A DNA stretch of 64,000 bases from Gillisella vitis. GTDB taxonomy: Bacteria > Pseudomonadota > Alphaproteobacteria > Rhizobiales > Rhizobiaceae. Shown here piece by piece: positions 1 through 7,274 of this stretch (positions are counted from its first letter, which is position 1; each line of letters starts with the position of its first letter). The notes below the pieces were generated by a model, which searched no databases, was not told the origin of the DNA, and was given only the letters and a program-made list of their open reading frames with translations. The position numbers and the translations under genes were made by a program. The DNA lies in the NCBI RefSeq assembly GCF_014204625.1, contig NZ_JACHLU010000007.1, forward strand, positions 124,001 through 188,000, read 5' to 3'.

Positions 1-689
1 GGTGCCAGAGACAGAATATCGCGGACCGTGCTCTGCAATGTTTCCACAGTCTGATACGGCAGCCCGTAGAGAATATCGCAATTCACCGAGGTGGCACCCC
101 GCGCCCTCACCGCCTCAACCACTGATTTTGTCTGGTCAAACGACTGAAGACGATTGATAGCCTTCTGCACCTGAGGATCAAAGTCCTGCACACCAAGGCT
201 TGCCCGCGTCAGACCAATGGCGGCAAGGGCATCAAAGCGGCCATCATCAAGGTCATTGGGGTCCATTTCGACACTGATCTCCACCTTCTGCGCAAAGTTG
301 AAATGAGCGCGCAGGCGGGCCATCAGTTCGATCATGTCTTCCGGCAGTAACATTGTGGGCGAGCCGCCACCCAAATGAACTTCCACCACCTGCACCTCAG
401 GATCAATCAGCGCGCCAATCCGTTCAATTTCGATGAAAAGTGCCTCAAGATAGGTTTTTATCGGGGCATATTTCAGCGTATGGCGCGTGTGACAGGCACA
501 AAACCAGCAAAGGCGGTCACAGTAGGGAATGTGAATATAAAGCGATACCGTTTGTCCACGGGCAAGACCTGCCAGCCATTGCGAATATTTGCCACAGTCG
601 ATACCACTGTGAAAATGTGGCGCGGTGGGATAGCTCGTATACCGTGGAACCGCTGCGGAATATTTTTGAAGAAGGTCTTTCGCAATCAT
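1..689 (-). CDS. hemN: oxygen-independent coproporphyrinogen III oxidase HemN (3' end outside window)
   Basis: Radical-SAM enzyme that decarboxylates coproporphyrinogen III to protoporphyrinogen IX without oxygen in haem synthesis. I translated the minus strand by hand: from an ATG at 687-689 it reads MIAKDLLQKYSAAVPRYTSY, then a radical-SAM cluster motif CDRLCWFCAC (CX3CX2CXC, the HemN pattern rather than the shorter HemW form), then HLGGGSPTML and SVEMDPNDL. About 229 residues are visible; the C-terminal half lies beyond base 1. It diverges from fnrN, and an FNR-type palindrome at 754-767 lies about 70 bp upstream of its start, which fits the known FnrN/FNR control of hemN in rhizobia. The family assignment is secure; completeness cannot be judged. 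Confidence 0.93.
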   Translation of the reverse strand, partial: MIAKDLLQKYSAAVPRYTSYPTAPHFHSGIDCGKYSQWLAGLARGQTVSLYIHIPYCDRLCWFCACHTRHTLKYAPIKTYLEALFIEIERIGALIDPEVQVVEVHLGGGSPTMLLPEDMIELMARLRAHFNFAQKVEISVEMDPNDLDDGRFDALAAIGLTRASLGVQDFDPQVQKAINRLQSFDQTKSVVEAVRARGATSVNCDILYGLPYQTVETLQSTVRDILSLA

Positions 690-753
690 CAGGCTCGGCC
701 TCGTGTCATCCTCTGCTTTCCTGATGAATTAGGACAATGGAGATAACTGAGCT

Positions 754-767
754 TTGACTTCGATCAA
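754..767. promoter_or_regulatory. FNR/FnrN anaerobox between hemN and fnrN
   Basis: TTGAC-TTCG-ATCAA matches the FNR consensus TTGAT-N4-ATCAA at 9 of 10 half-site positions. It lies in the divergent hemN/fnrN spacer, about 70 bp from the hemN start and about 110 bp from the fnrN start. FnrN is known to activate hemN and to regulate itself in rhizobia, so this is the expected binding site. Only one clear box is visible. Confidence 0.75.
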
Positions 768-876
768 TTTCTTGCTAATCTCGTTTAAGTAGAGAACCAT
801 ACAAACTTGGCCGCAGCGAAAGCTCGGTATCGACACTGGGCGGCTCCGCTGCTCATACACCAGCTTGGGGCGAACA

Positions 877-1614
877 ATGGATACGCACAGCAAAAATAGC
901 AACGCAGTCTTGTGTGAAGCACCGCCAGCCGTGTGTAACGCCTGCGAAGCAAGGCATGGCGGAGTCTGTGCGGCACTTTCCAGCACCCAGTTGAACGAGC
1001 TTAACCGCAGCTCCACAAAACGTCATTTCGCCGCAGGCAACGAAGTGATCGGCCAAGGTGAGCAAACTGCAAGCTACAGCAACATTCTCCATGGTGTGGT
1101 CAAACTTTCCAAAATGATGGCAGATGGCCGTCAGCAGATTGTTGGCCTGCAATTTGCCCCGGATTTCATGGGCCGTCCTTTCCTGAAAGAAAGCAGCCTG
1201 ACAGCCGAAGCCGCCACTGATGTGGAAGTCTGCGCTTTTCCTCGCGCCAGTTTTGACCGTCTGGTGGGCGAAACGCCCGATCTTGAGCACAAGCTGCACC
1301 AGCAGGCCCTGAAAGAGCTGGATGAGGCCCGCGAGTGGATGCTCACACTTGGGCGCAAGACCGCTCAGGAAAAAGTGGCCAGCTTCCTTTATCTGATCGC
1401 CACTCATATTGACCCGATGCAGTCCTTCAAAAAAATGTTCGATCTGCCGCTCTCGCGGGCGGACATCGCCGATTTTCTCGGCTTGACCATTGAAACCGTC
1501 AGCCGGCAAATGACAAAACTCCGAAAAGAAAATGTGATTGTCATTGAAAACAACCGGCATGTTATCGTTCCCGACGAAAAGCGGTTGCGCAATGCCGCTG
1601 GCATTGATTCGTAG
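877..1614 (+). CDS. fnrN: FnrN-type oxygen-responsive Crp/Fnr transcription regulator
   Basis: Cytoplasmic CRP/FNR regulator that senses oxygen through an N-terminal [4Fe-4S] cluster. The N-terminus carries the cysteine cluster CNACEARHGGVC plus an upstream Cys, followed by a cyclic-nucleotide-binding-like beta roll with an internal Cys (VEVCAFPR), a dimer helix, and a C-terminal helix-turn-helix (LSRADIADFLGLTIETVSRQ) whose recognition helix has the FNR-type E..SR pattern. The ATG at 877 is preferred to a TTG four codons upstream. The downstream deformylase-like gene begins 5 bp after the stop, so the two are probably co-transcribed. The anaerobox at 754-767 suggests autoregulation. About 245 residues, normal for the family. 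Confidence 0.93.
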   Translation: MDTHSKNSNAVLCEAPPAVCNACEARHGGVCAALSSTQLNELNRSSTKRHFAAGNEVIGQGEQTASYSNILHGVVKLSKMMADGRQQIVGLQFAPDFMGRPFLKESSLTAEAATDVEVCAFPRASFDRLVGETPDLEHKLHQQALKELDEAREWMLTLGRKTAQEKVASFLYLIATHIDPMQSFKKMFDLPLSRADIADFLGLTIETVSRQMTKLRKENVIVIENNRHVIVPDEKRLRNAAGIDS

Positions 1615-1619
1615 CATCC

Positions 1620-2114
1620 ATGAGCCTGACAATCTTACGCTACCCGGACCCGCTTCTGGAGCAGCCATGCCAACCTGTGCAGCATTTTGATGACGAGCTG
1701 CGCAGCTTTGCTGACCAGCTTTATCAGGCCATGCGCGCCGCACCCGGCGTAGGCATTACGGCTGCACATGTTGGCAGGCTGATCAGGGTGGTCGTTCTTG
1801 ATCTGCCAGAGCTGGGCGGACGAAAAACCTATGTTAACCCGGAGATTATCTCGCTCTCGCCAGAGATGATGGACCATATGGAAGGCAGCGTCTGTATGCC
1901 AGGCATGACAGACACGATCAGCCGCCCACGTATCGCCCATATCCGCTACCAGCAACTTGATGGCAGCCACGTTGAAGAAGAAATGCACGACTTTGCTGCC
2001 ATCTGTATGCAACACGAGATTGACCAGCTGGATGGCAAATTCTGGATCCATCGACTGTCGCGGCTAAAACGCGAGCGCCTGCTGAAGAAATGGCAAAAAG
2101 CAGGTCGTGCCTAA
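1620..2114 (+). CDS. peptide deformylase-like protein with altered metal site
   Basis: The 164-residue protein has the polypeptide deformylase fold signatures but all three active-site motifs deviate. Motif 1 is GVGITAAHVG (the usual Gln is His), motif 2 is EGSVCMPG (the metal-ligand Cys of EGCLS is Ser, with a Cys two positions later), and motif 3 is QHEIDQLDG (the second His ligand of HExxH is Gln). True deformylase removes the formyl group from nascent N-terminal Met using Fe2+ bound by Cys and two His; at least two of these ligands are changed here, so classical activity is doubtful. I recall similar degenerate deformylase paralogues in alphaproteobacteria. It follows fnrN by 5 bp. The TAA stop at 2112-2114 is also the first three bases of a repeated 106-bp element. 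Confidence 0.85.
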   Translation: MSLTILRYPDPLLEQPCQPVQHFDDELRSFADQLYQAMRAAPGVGITAAHVGRLIRVVVLDLPELGGRKTYVNPEIISLSPEMMDHMEGSVCMPGMTDTISRPRIAHIRYQQLDGSHVEEEMHDFAAICMQHEIDQLDGKFWIHRLSRLKRERLLKKWQKAGRA

Positions 2115-2217
2115 AGCCTGCCACAGTGAATCCTATTCGCTGCGACAGGCTTTAGCTCTTTCTTTTTCGCATGTACGTTATCGTTTTATTGAGGACAATA
2201 AAACGCGACATGCTTTA
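2112..2217. mobile_element. 106-bp palindromic MITE-like element, copy 1
   Basis: This 106-bp block is almost identical to 54592-54697. It contains two hairpins: an outer one near AAAGCCTG...CAGGCTTT and one built on TTTTATTG-AGGA-CAATAAAA. The ends form an imperfect terminal inverted repeat (copy 2 gives TAAAGCCTGTCGC at one end and TAAAGCATGTCGC read inward from the other) and both ends are bounded by TA. Length, termini and TA borders resemble a non-autonomous element mobilised by an IS630/mariner-type transposase. No transposase is present. The first TAA is the stop codon of the deformylase-like gene. Confidence 0.75.
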
Positions 2218-2265
2218 TGAATCGGAATCCACAGTACACAGCATTTTAGCTTTGAGTGCCTGGCT

Positions 2266-2391
2266 CCCCCTCACCCCGCCTCCGCTTTGCTCGGCGGACC
2301 TCTCCCCGCTGGGGCGAGGAACCCATGAACGTTGCTGTTCTTTCCGTCTTCTCCCCTGCGGGGAGAAGGTGGCGGCAGCCGGATGAGGGGG
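2266..2391. repeat. RIME-like palindromic intergenic repeat
   Basis: The block begins CCCCCTCA and ends TGAGGGGG, and contains two GC-rich palindromes around CCTCTCCCCGC and CTTCTCCCCTGCGGGGAGAA. This pattern (CTTCTCCCC...GGGGAGAAG next to GGCGGCAGCCGGATGAGGGG) is typical of the RIME-type intergenic mosaic elements common in rhizobial genomes. It is not translated convincingly in any frame. It separates the deformylase-like gene from the CRISPR-Cas locus. Confidence 0.6.
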
Positions 2392-2441
2392 TGCGAAGCC
2401 CAAAAACACGGGCGTCGTGTCCTGTGAACCGAAACACAAAC

Positions 2442-2525
2442 AAAAAACCGCCCCCGGAGGGACGGCCTTATTTGGTGCTATCTTAGCTTGTTAACGGCCA
2501 GACCGCGTTTTCTGATGTAAAATGC
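2442..2525 (-). ncRNA. candidate tracrRNA of the type II-C CRISPR-Cas system
   Basis: On the minus strand the stretch complementary to 2501-2518 (plus-strand GACCGCGTTTTCTGATGT) is an exact 18-nt anti-repeat to the array repeat. Pairing continues through wobbles to the 5' end of the crRNA repeat (GUUGCGG), so about 28 of 36 repeat bases can pair. Downstream lie a short nexus-like hairpin (plus-strand GCTA-TCT-TAGC, 2477-2487) and a GC-rich terminal hairpin with a seven-base-pair stem (2448-2454 with 2459-2465), followed by six U's (2442-2447), a Rho-independent terminator. A promoter candidate sits at 2532-2560, placing the start near 2525 right at the anti-repeat. Predicted length is about 84 nt. 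The 5' end is inferred. Confidence 0.85.
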
Positions 2526-2531
2526 ACGTTC

Positions 2532-2560
2532 ATATTGCATTTACTCCACACTCTCGTCAA
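2532..2560 (-). promoter_or_regulatory. candidate sigma-70 promoter for the tracrRNA
   Basis: Read on the minus strand, TTGACG (2555-2560) is followed after exactly 17 bp by CAATAT (2532-2537). The start site would fall near 2525, immediately before the anti-repeat. The -35 is strong (5 of 6) and the -10 weak (3 of 6). It lies between tracrRNA and cas9, which is read the other way. Confidence 0.55.
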
Positions 2561-2591
2561 GTTGTAAATTCTGACAAGTGGGGACTTTCAA

Positions 2592-5500
2592 TTGCAATCC
2601 AATCTTTTTTCATTCGACATCGGCACCAATTCCATTGGCTGGTGCGTTCTGGGCCTTGATGAGCGCAATGTGCCAAATCGCATCATTGACATGGGCGCAC
2701 GGATTTTTTCCGATGGGCGTGACCCGAAATCCAAGGAATCACTTGCGGTTGCGCGGCGCGAAGCGCGGGCCATGTCGCGCCGCAGGGATCGATATTTGCG
2801 CCGCCGCAAGGCTATTCTGCGCACATTGATTGAGTACGGGCTGATGCCTACCGACAAAATGGCCCAGGAAGCGCTGTTGCGTGAAACGGGCGACCGGGAA
2901 AACGAGGCCAGCGCCAACCCCTATGCGTTGCGCGCCAAAGCGCTGTCTGAGCCATTGCCGCCTGCTTATATTGGCCGTGCGCTGTTTCACCTTGGCCAGC
3001 GCCGTGGCTTTAAATCCAACCGAAAAACAGACCGCAAGGATAATGACAAAGGCAAAATCGCCCTTGGCATTGACGAGCTGAAAGCCCAAATGCACAAAGC
3101 CAAAGCGCCAACCTTTGGCGCATGGATGGCAGCGCGGCGCGAGGACGGCCATGTGGTGCGGCTGCGGGCTGATTCGGAAGTCTTTGCGGGCGATGCCTAT
3201 GCCTATTACCCCGAACGATCGTTTCTGGAAGATGAGTTTCGGCAAATCTGGCAGGCTCAGGCACAGTTTTACCCCGACATTCTCACGCCAGAGCGTGGCG
3301 AGCATCTGTTTCAAGTGATGTTCTATCAACGCCCGCTGAAAAAGCCGCGCGTGGGAAAATGCTCTTTTAACCCTGCCGAAGAGCGGCTGGCCAAGGCGCA
3401 TCCGCTGTTTCAGGAATACAGGGTCTATAAAGAGATCAATGAGCTGGAAATTGTCGCACCCGATCTCAGCCAGCAAAAACTGACGCTGGACCAGCGCAAT
3501 GCCTTGATCAAACTGCTGCGCGACAAACGAGAAGTCACCTTCTCAACCATGCGCAAAACGCTGAAGCTGATGCCTGATATGCGGTTTAACAAGCAGACGG
3601 AAAGCCGGGAAAAGCTGAAAGGCGATGAAGTTTATTCCGCACTGGGAGATAAAAAACGTTTTGGTCCGCAATGGGCCAGTTTTGGCCGTGACAGGCAATG
3701 GCAGATTATCAAAACCCTCAAAGACGAAGAAAACCCGGCCGAGCTGTTTGCCTGGCTGAAGGACGACTTCGGCATTGACGGCGAGCGTGCCGAAGAGATT
3801 GCCAACACCCCGCTTCCCGATGGTTATGGGCGTCTGGGAGAAACAGCGCTTGCCTCGATGCTGGACGAAATGCAGGCAGAGGTCATTCCAGAAGCGGAAG
3901 CAGCCAAACGATGTGGCTATAATCATGCCAATCTTGGCGATGATCGTGATGAAGGCTTGCCCTATCTGCCGCCCTATCAGGAAATTCTGGAGCACCAGAT
4001 TCCCCCCGGCTCCAATGACCCGGAGGATATTTACGATATTCGCAAAGGCCGCATTACCAACCCCACAGTGCATATTGGTCTCAACCAGTTGCGACGGGTG
4101 GTGAATGCGCTGATTGCCCGCCACGGCAAACCGAAATTGATGGCGGTGGAGCTGGCGCGGGAACTTCAGCTCTCGGATGAGCAAAAAAGGGACGTTAACC
4201 GCACCATTGCCAAAAACACCCGCGATGCCGAAGCGCGGTCCAAAAAACTGATTGAGCATAAGCAGGCCGACACTGGCTATAACCGTGTGCTTCTCAAGCT
4301 CTGGGAAGAGCTGAACCAACAGCACCCGGAAGACCGGGTGTGTATCTATTCCGGCCAGCCAATCAATATCGAGAGACTGTTTTCGGCTGACGTTGAAGTG
4401 GACCATATTCTGCCATGGTCGCGCACATTGGATGACAGCCACGCCAACAAGATTCTCTGCCTGAAATCGGCCAATCGGCAAAAAGGCAATCGGGCTCCTG
4501 CGGAAGTGCCGGAGTGGCAAGATCGTTATGATGAAATCCTTGCGCGCGCGGCCCGCCTGCCCTTCAACAAGCGCAAGCGTTTTGCGCCCGACGCCATGCA
4601 GAAGGTGGAAACATCCGAGCGGGATTTTCTGGCACGCCAGCTCACCGATACGCAATATCTCTCGCGCATGGCCCATGACTATCTGCAATGCCTCTACCCC
4701 GGCGAAGAGCCAGACCAGCACGGCGTGCTGAAAAAGCGCAACCACATTATCGTTTCGCCCGGTCGCCTGACGGAGATGCTACGCCGCAACTGGGGCCTGA
4801 ACAATCTTTTGCCAGACCATAACCTTGGCGGCCTGACGCAGGAGAAAAACCGCAAAGACCACCGCCATCACGCCATTGATGCCGCCGTGGTTGGGGTGAC
4901 CACCCGCAGCCTGTTGCAGCGGATTTCCTCGGCTGCTGGCCGCATGGAAGGTGTTGACCTCGACAATCTGGTGAAAAAAATGGTGAAGGAAAATCCGCCA
5001 TGGCCGGGGTTCCGCGAGGATTTGCAAAAGGCGGTCAATGCTATCATTGTCAGCCACAAGCCGGATCACGGCACGGTATCAACCGTTGCGGGCAGCGCCA
5101 AGGCCCAGACGGCAGGCAGGCTGCACAATGACACCGCCTACGGCCTTGGCACAAACCGCCATGGAGCGCCCGTGGCCGTGCGGCGCAAGCCGTTTTTGTC
5201 GCTGGAGCCCAAAGACCTGCCCGGCGTGCGCGACGACGAATTGCGCAGCGCACTTGAGGGCGTGATTGGCCATCTGAGGGATAAAAAAGCCATGCAGAAT
5301 GCGCTTGCGCTTTTCCGGCAGCATTCCTTGCATTTCAAAGGCATTCGCCGGGTGCGGATGCAGGAGAATCTGTCGCTGATTGAAATCAGGGACCAGCAGG
5401 GCAAGGCGTATAAGGGCTATAAAGGCGATGCCAATTATCGCTACGATGTCTGGGAGACGCTGGATGGCAAATGGCATTCAGAGGTTGTTTCGATGTTTGA

Positions 5501-5864
5501 GGCACACCAACCCAATTGGCAATCGCGCATCCATACGGAGAACCCCACCGCTCGACGTGTTTTGAGCCTTCAGCAGAATGATATGGTTGCCTATGAGCAC
5601 CTCGAAGAGGGGTATACGATTGCTAGAACTGTCAAGTTTAGCGGTAGTGGTAGTATATTTTTTGCCCCTCACAAGGAAAGTGGCAGCCTCAAAGCTCGTG
5701 ATGCTGACAAGGACGATCCGTTCAAGTATCTTCAAAAATCGGCCAATAGCCTGAAGGACATCGGTTGCCGCCAAATTCGGATTGATGCAACCGGACGAGT
5801 TTTTGACCCCGGCCCTCAGGATCGACAATCGAGACTGGCAAGAAAAAACAAAAGTACCACATAA
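2592..5864 (+). CDS. cas9: type II-C CRISPR-associated endonuclease Cas9
   Basis: RNA-guided DNA endonuclease of 1090 residues, a usual size for compact II-C Cas9. RuvC-I is FSFDIGTNSIGW with Asp9. An Arg-rich bridge helix (SRRRDRYLRRRK) follows at about 62-73. RuvC-II has Glu520 (MAVELARE), the HNH domain has Asp604-His605 (VEVDHILPWS) with Asn619 and Asn628, and RuvC-III has His760 and Asp763 (HHAIDAA). All nuclease residues are therefore present. The C-terminal part from about 830 on is the wedge and PAM-interacting region. The start is a TTG at 2592 with GGGG 8-11 bases upstream; no in-frame ATG keeps the RuvC-I strand. The next gene is cas1, 44 bp downstream; no csn2 or cas4 is present, which defines II-C. 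Bases from about 5575 to the end are more AT-rich than the rest. Confidence 0.98.
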   Translation: MQSNLFSFDIGTNSIGWCVLGLDERNVPNRIIDMGARIFSDGRDPKSKESLAVARREARAMSRRRDRYLRRRKAILRTLIEYGLMPTDKMAQEALLRETGDRENEASANPYALRAKALSEPLPPAYIGRALFHLGQRRGFKSNRKTDRKDNDKGKIALGIDELKAQMHKAKAPTFGAWMAARREDGHVVRLRADSEVFAGDAYAYYPERSFLEDEFRQIWQAQAQFYPDILTPERGEHLFQVMFYQRPLKKPRVGKCSFNPAEERLAKAHPLFQEYRVYKEINELEIVAPDLSQQKLTLDQRNALIKLLRDKREVTFSTMRKTLKLMPDMRFNKQTESREKLKGDEVYSALGDKKRFGPQWASFGRDRQWQIIKTLKDEENPAELFAWLKDDFGIDGERAEEIANTPLPDGYGRLGETALASMLDEMQAEVIPEAEAAKRCGYNHANLGDDRDEGLPYLPPYQEILEHQIPPGSNDPEDIYDIRKGRITNPTVHIGLNQLRRVVNALIARHGKPKLMAVELARELQLSDEQKRDVNRTIAKNTRDAEARSKKLIEHKQADTGYNRVLLKLWEELNQQHPEDRVCIYSGQPINIERLFSADVEVDHILPWSRTLDDSHANKILCLKSANRQKGNRAPAEVPEWQDRYDEILARAARLPFNKRKRFAPDAMQKVETSERDFLARQLTDTQYLSRMAHDYLQCLYPGEEPDQHGVLKKRNHIIVSPGRLTEMLRRNWGLNNLLPDHNLGGLTQEKNRKDHRHHAIDAAVVGVTTRSLLQRISSAAGRMEGVDLDNLVKKMVKENPPWPGFREDLQKAVNAIIVSHKPDHGTVSTVAGSAKAQTAGRLHNDTAYGLGTNRHGAPVAVRRKPFLSLEPKDLPGVRDDELRSALEGVIGHLRDKKAMQNALALFRQHSLHFKGIRRVRMQENLSLIEIRDQQGKAYKGYKGDANYRYDVWETLDGKWHSEVVSMFEAHQPNWQSRIHTENPTARRVLSLQQNDMVAYEHLEEGYTIARTVKFSGSGSIFFAPHKESGSLKARDADKDDPFKYLQKSANSLKDIGCRQIRIDATGRVFDPGPQDRQSRLARKNKSTT

Positions 5865-5908
5865 ATTCTATTTATAATTGATTCAGAACTTGGTGAAACA
5901 ATCAGGGA

Positions 5909-6841
5909 ATGGATCGTATTGTTGACATAGCAACAGATGGCCAGCATTTGGCCATCTACCGAGGCTTTCTAACCGTTTCCAGCCATGGCGAGGAGCGCGG
6001 TCGCATTGCGCTGGACGACATTGGCGCGCTGATTGTTCATGCCCATGGCACCACATGGACCAATCACGTCTTTGTTAAAATGGCAGAGCGCAATGTTCCC
6101 GTTGTGCTCTGCGCATCCAATCATGCGCCGGTTTCGGTTGTCTGGCCGCTGGAGGGGCATCACGCGCAAGGTGCACGTTTGCGCGCGCAAATTGATGCAT
6201 CCAAACCCTTACAAAAGCAGCTGTGGCAAAAGGTGGTTGCCGCCAAAATCCGTATGCAGGGGCATGTGTTGACCGCCAACGGCCATGAGGCAGGTGCATT
6301 TGACTTGCTGGCCCGAAAAGTCAAATCGGGAGATAGCGGCAACGTAGAGGCGCAGGCCGCCCGGCGTTACTGGAAAGCCCTGTTTGGCAACGATTTCCTG
6401 CGCGACCAGAACGCAGAAGGCGCAAACTCCCTGCTCAATTATGGCTACACCATTCTTCGCGCTATTGTTTCAAGGGCAATCTGCGCCTCTGGTCTGCATC
6501 CCACCATTGGCATATTTCACTCCAACCGCGCCAACGCCTTCGCCCTGGCCGATGACCTGATGGAGCCTTACCGACCCTTGGTCGATCAAATGGTGCTGAA
6601 CCTGATCCGTGCAGGCATCAACGAGGTCTCCCCTGCGGCCAAAAAAGCACTGACCTCCATCACAACATTTGATCTTGAGACACCTGTTGGCGTCTCCCCT
6701 CTCTCGGTGCAGGTCAACCGATTCGTTCATTCCTTTGCTGTCGCCTTCGAAACGGGACAAGCCCAGTTGGAGCTTCCCGCCCTTCCCTCTGCTGCCGAGC
6801 TTGCGGGATTGGGACTGCAAACAGAAGAGGAAGACGAATGA
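5909..6841 (+). CDS. cas1: CRISPR integrase Cas1 (type II)
   Basis: Cas1 is the catalytic subunit of the Cas1-Cas2 complex that inserts new spacers into the array. The 310-residue protein shows the family layout: an N-terminal beta domain, then a helical catalytic domain with the metal ligands Glu147 (GNVEAQAARRYW), His204 (IGIFHSNRANAF) and Asp216 (ADDLMEPYRPLVD). It starts 44 bp after cas9 and its TGA overlaps the cas2 ATG (ATGA), so the three genes form one operon. All catalytic residues are intact, which suggests that adaptation may still be possible. Confidence 0.97.
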   Translation: MDRIVDIATDGQHLAIYRGFLTVSSHGEERGRIALDDIGALIVHAHGTTWTNHVFVKMAERNVPVVLCASNHAPVSVVWPLEGHHAQGARLRAQIDASKPLQKQLWQKVVAAKIRMQGHVLTANGHEAGAFDLLARKVKSGDSGNVEAQAARRYWKALFGNDFLRDQNAEGANSLLNYGYTILRAIVSRAICASGLHPTIGIFHSNRANAFALADDLMEPYRPLVDQMVLNLIRAGINEVSPAAKKALTSITTFDLETPVGVSPLSVQVNRFVHSFAVAFETGQAQLELPALPSAAELAGLGLQTEEEDE

Positions 6842-7203
6842 GCCCTCCTTGCCAAAAAGCCAACCACGGCCCACGCCATCTCAGCGGTTATCAAATCATG
6901 TGGATGCTTGTTACTTTTGATCTGCCTGTCGAAACCAAAAAACAACGCGCTGCCGCCACAAAATTCCGCCAGCACCTTCTGGACATTGGCTTCGAAATGA
7001 GCCAACTTTCCAATTACTTACGGTTCTGCAACGGCAAGGAACAGTTTGACAGCTATGTCCGGAACATCGAAAAAGCTCTGCCTGAATGGGGCGATATTTA
7101 CATCTTCCAGTTCACAGATCGACAATACGAAAATATTGTCCGATTCTCGGATCAGGCACGCCGGAAACGACGAAAAAACCCGGAACAGCTCGCGCTTTTC
7201 TAA
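6838..7203 (+). CDS. cas2: CRISPR-associated protein Cas2
   Basis: Structural partner of Cas1 in spacer integration. The ferredoxin-like core begins MWMLVTFDLPVETKKQR, with the conserved Asp at the end of strand 1, and continues through RQHLLDIGFEMSQLSNYLRF. The ATG at 6838 overlaps the cas1 stop by 4 bases and gives a 21-residue N-terminal extension (ending SGYQI before MWM); an internal start at the ATG at 6898 is also possible. I recall II-C Cas2 proteins with such an extension, so I keep the upstream start. The C-terminus ends QLALF, 71 bp before the first repeat of the array. Confidence 0.93.
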   Translation: MSPPCQKANHGPRHLSGYQIMWMLVTFDLPVETKKQRAAATKFRQHLLDIGFEMSQLSNYLRFCNGKEQFDSYVRNIEKALPEWGDIYIFQFTDRQYENIVRFSDQARRKRRKNPEQLALF

Positions 7204-7231
7204 CAAAAAACACGGTTTTTTAATTTCGATT

Positions 7232-7268
7232 CCGGTCAATTCTTTTTATTTTTCAAAGAATTGACCGG
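7232..7268. promoter_or_regulatory. perfect 14-bp inverted repeat between cas2 and the array
   Basis: The left arm CCGGTCAATTCTTT (7232-7245) and right arm AAAGAATTGACCGG (7255-7268) pair perfectly around a 9-base AT-rich loop. The hairpin ends 6 bp before the first CRISPR repeat. There is no T-run on either side, so it is not a standard intrinsic terminator. It may be part of the leader used by Cas1-Cas2, or it may stop array transcripts that arrive on the minus strand. Confidence 0.7.
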
Positions 7269-7274
7269 GTATCG

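Noticed and set aside
2171..2486. Short open frames between the deformylase-like gene and cas9
   Set aside because: They run through the MITE-like element, the RIME-like repeat and the tracrRNA, all of which explain the sequence better.
3543..4745. 400-codon open frame antisense to cas9
   Set aside because: It lies wholly within a clear Cas9 coding region and has no recognisable domain; it is a shadow frame of GC-rich coding DNA.
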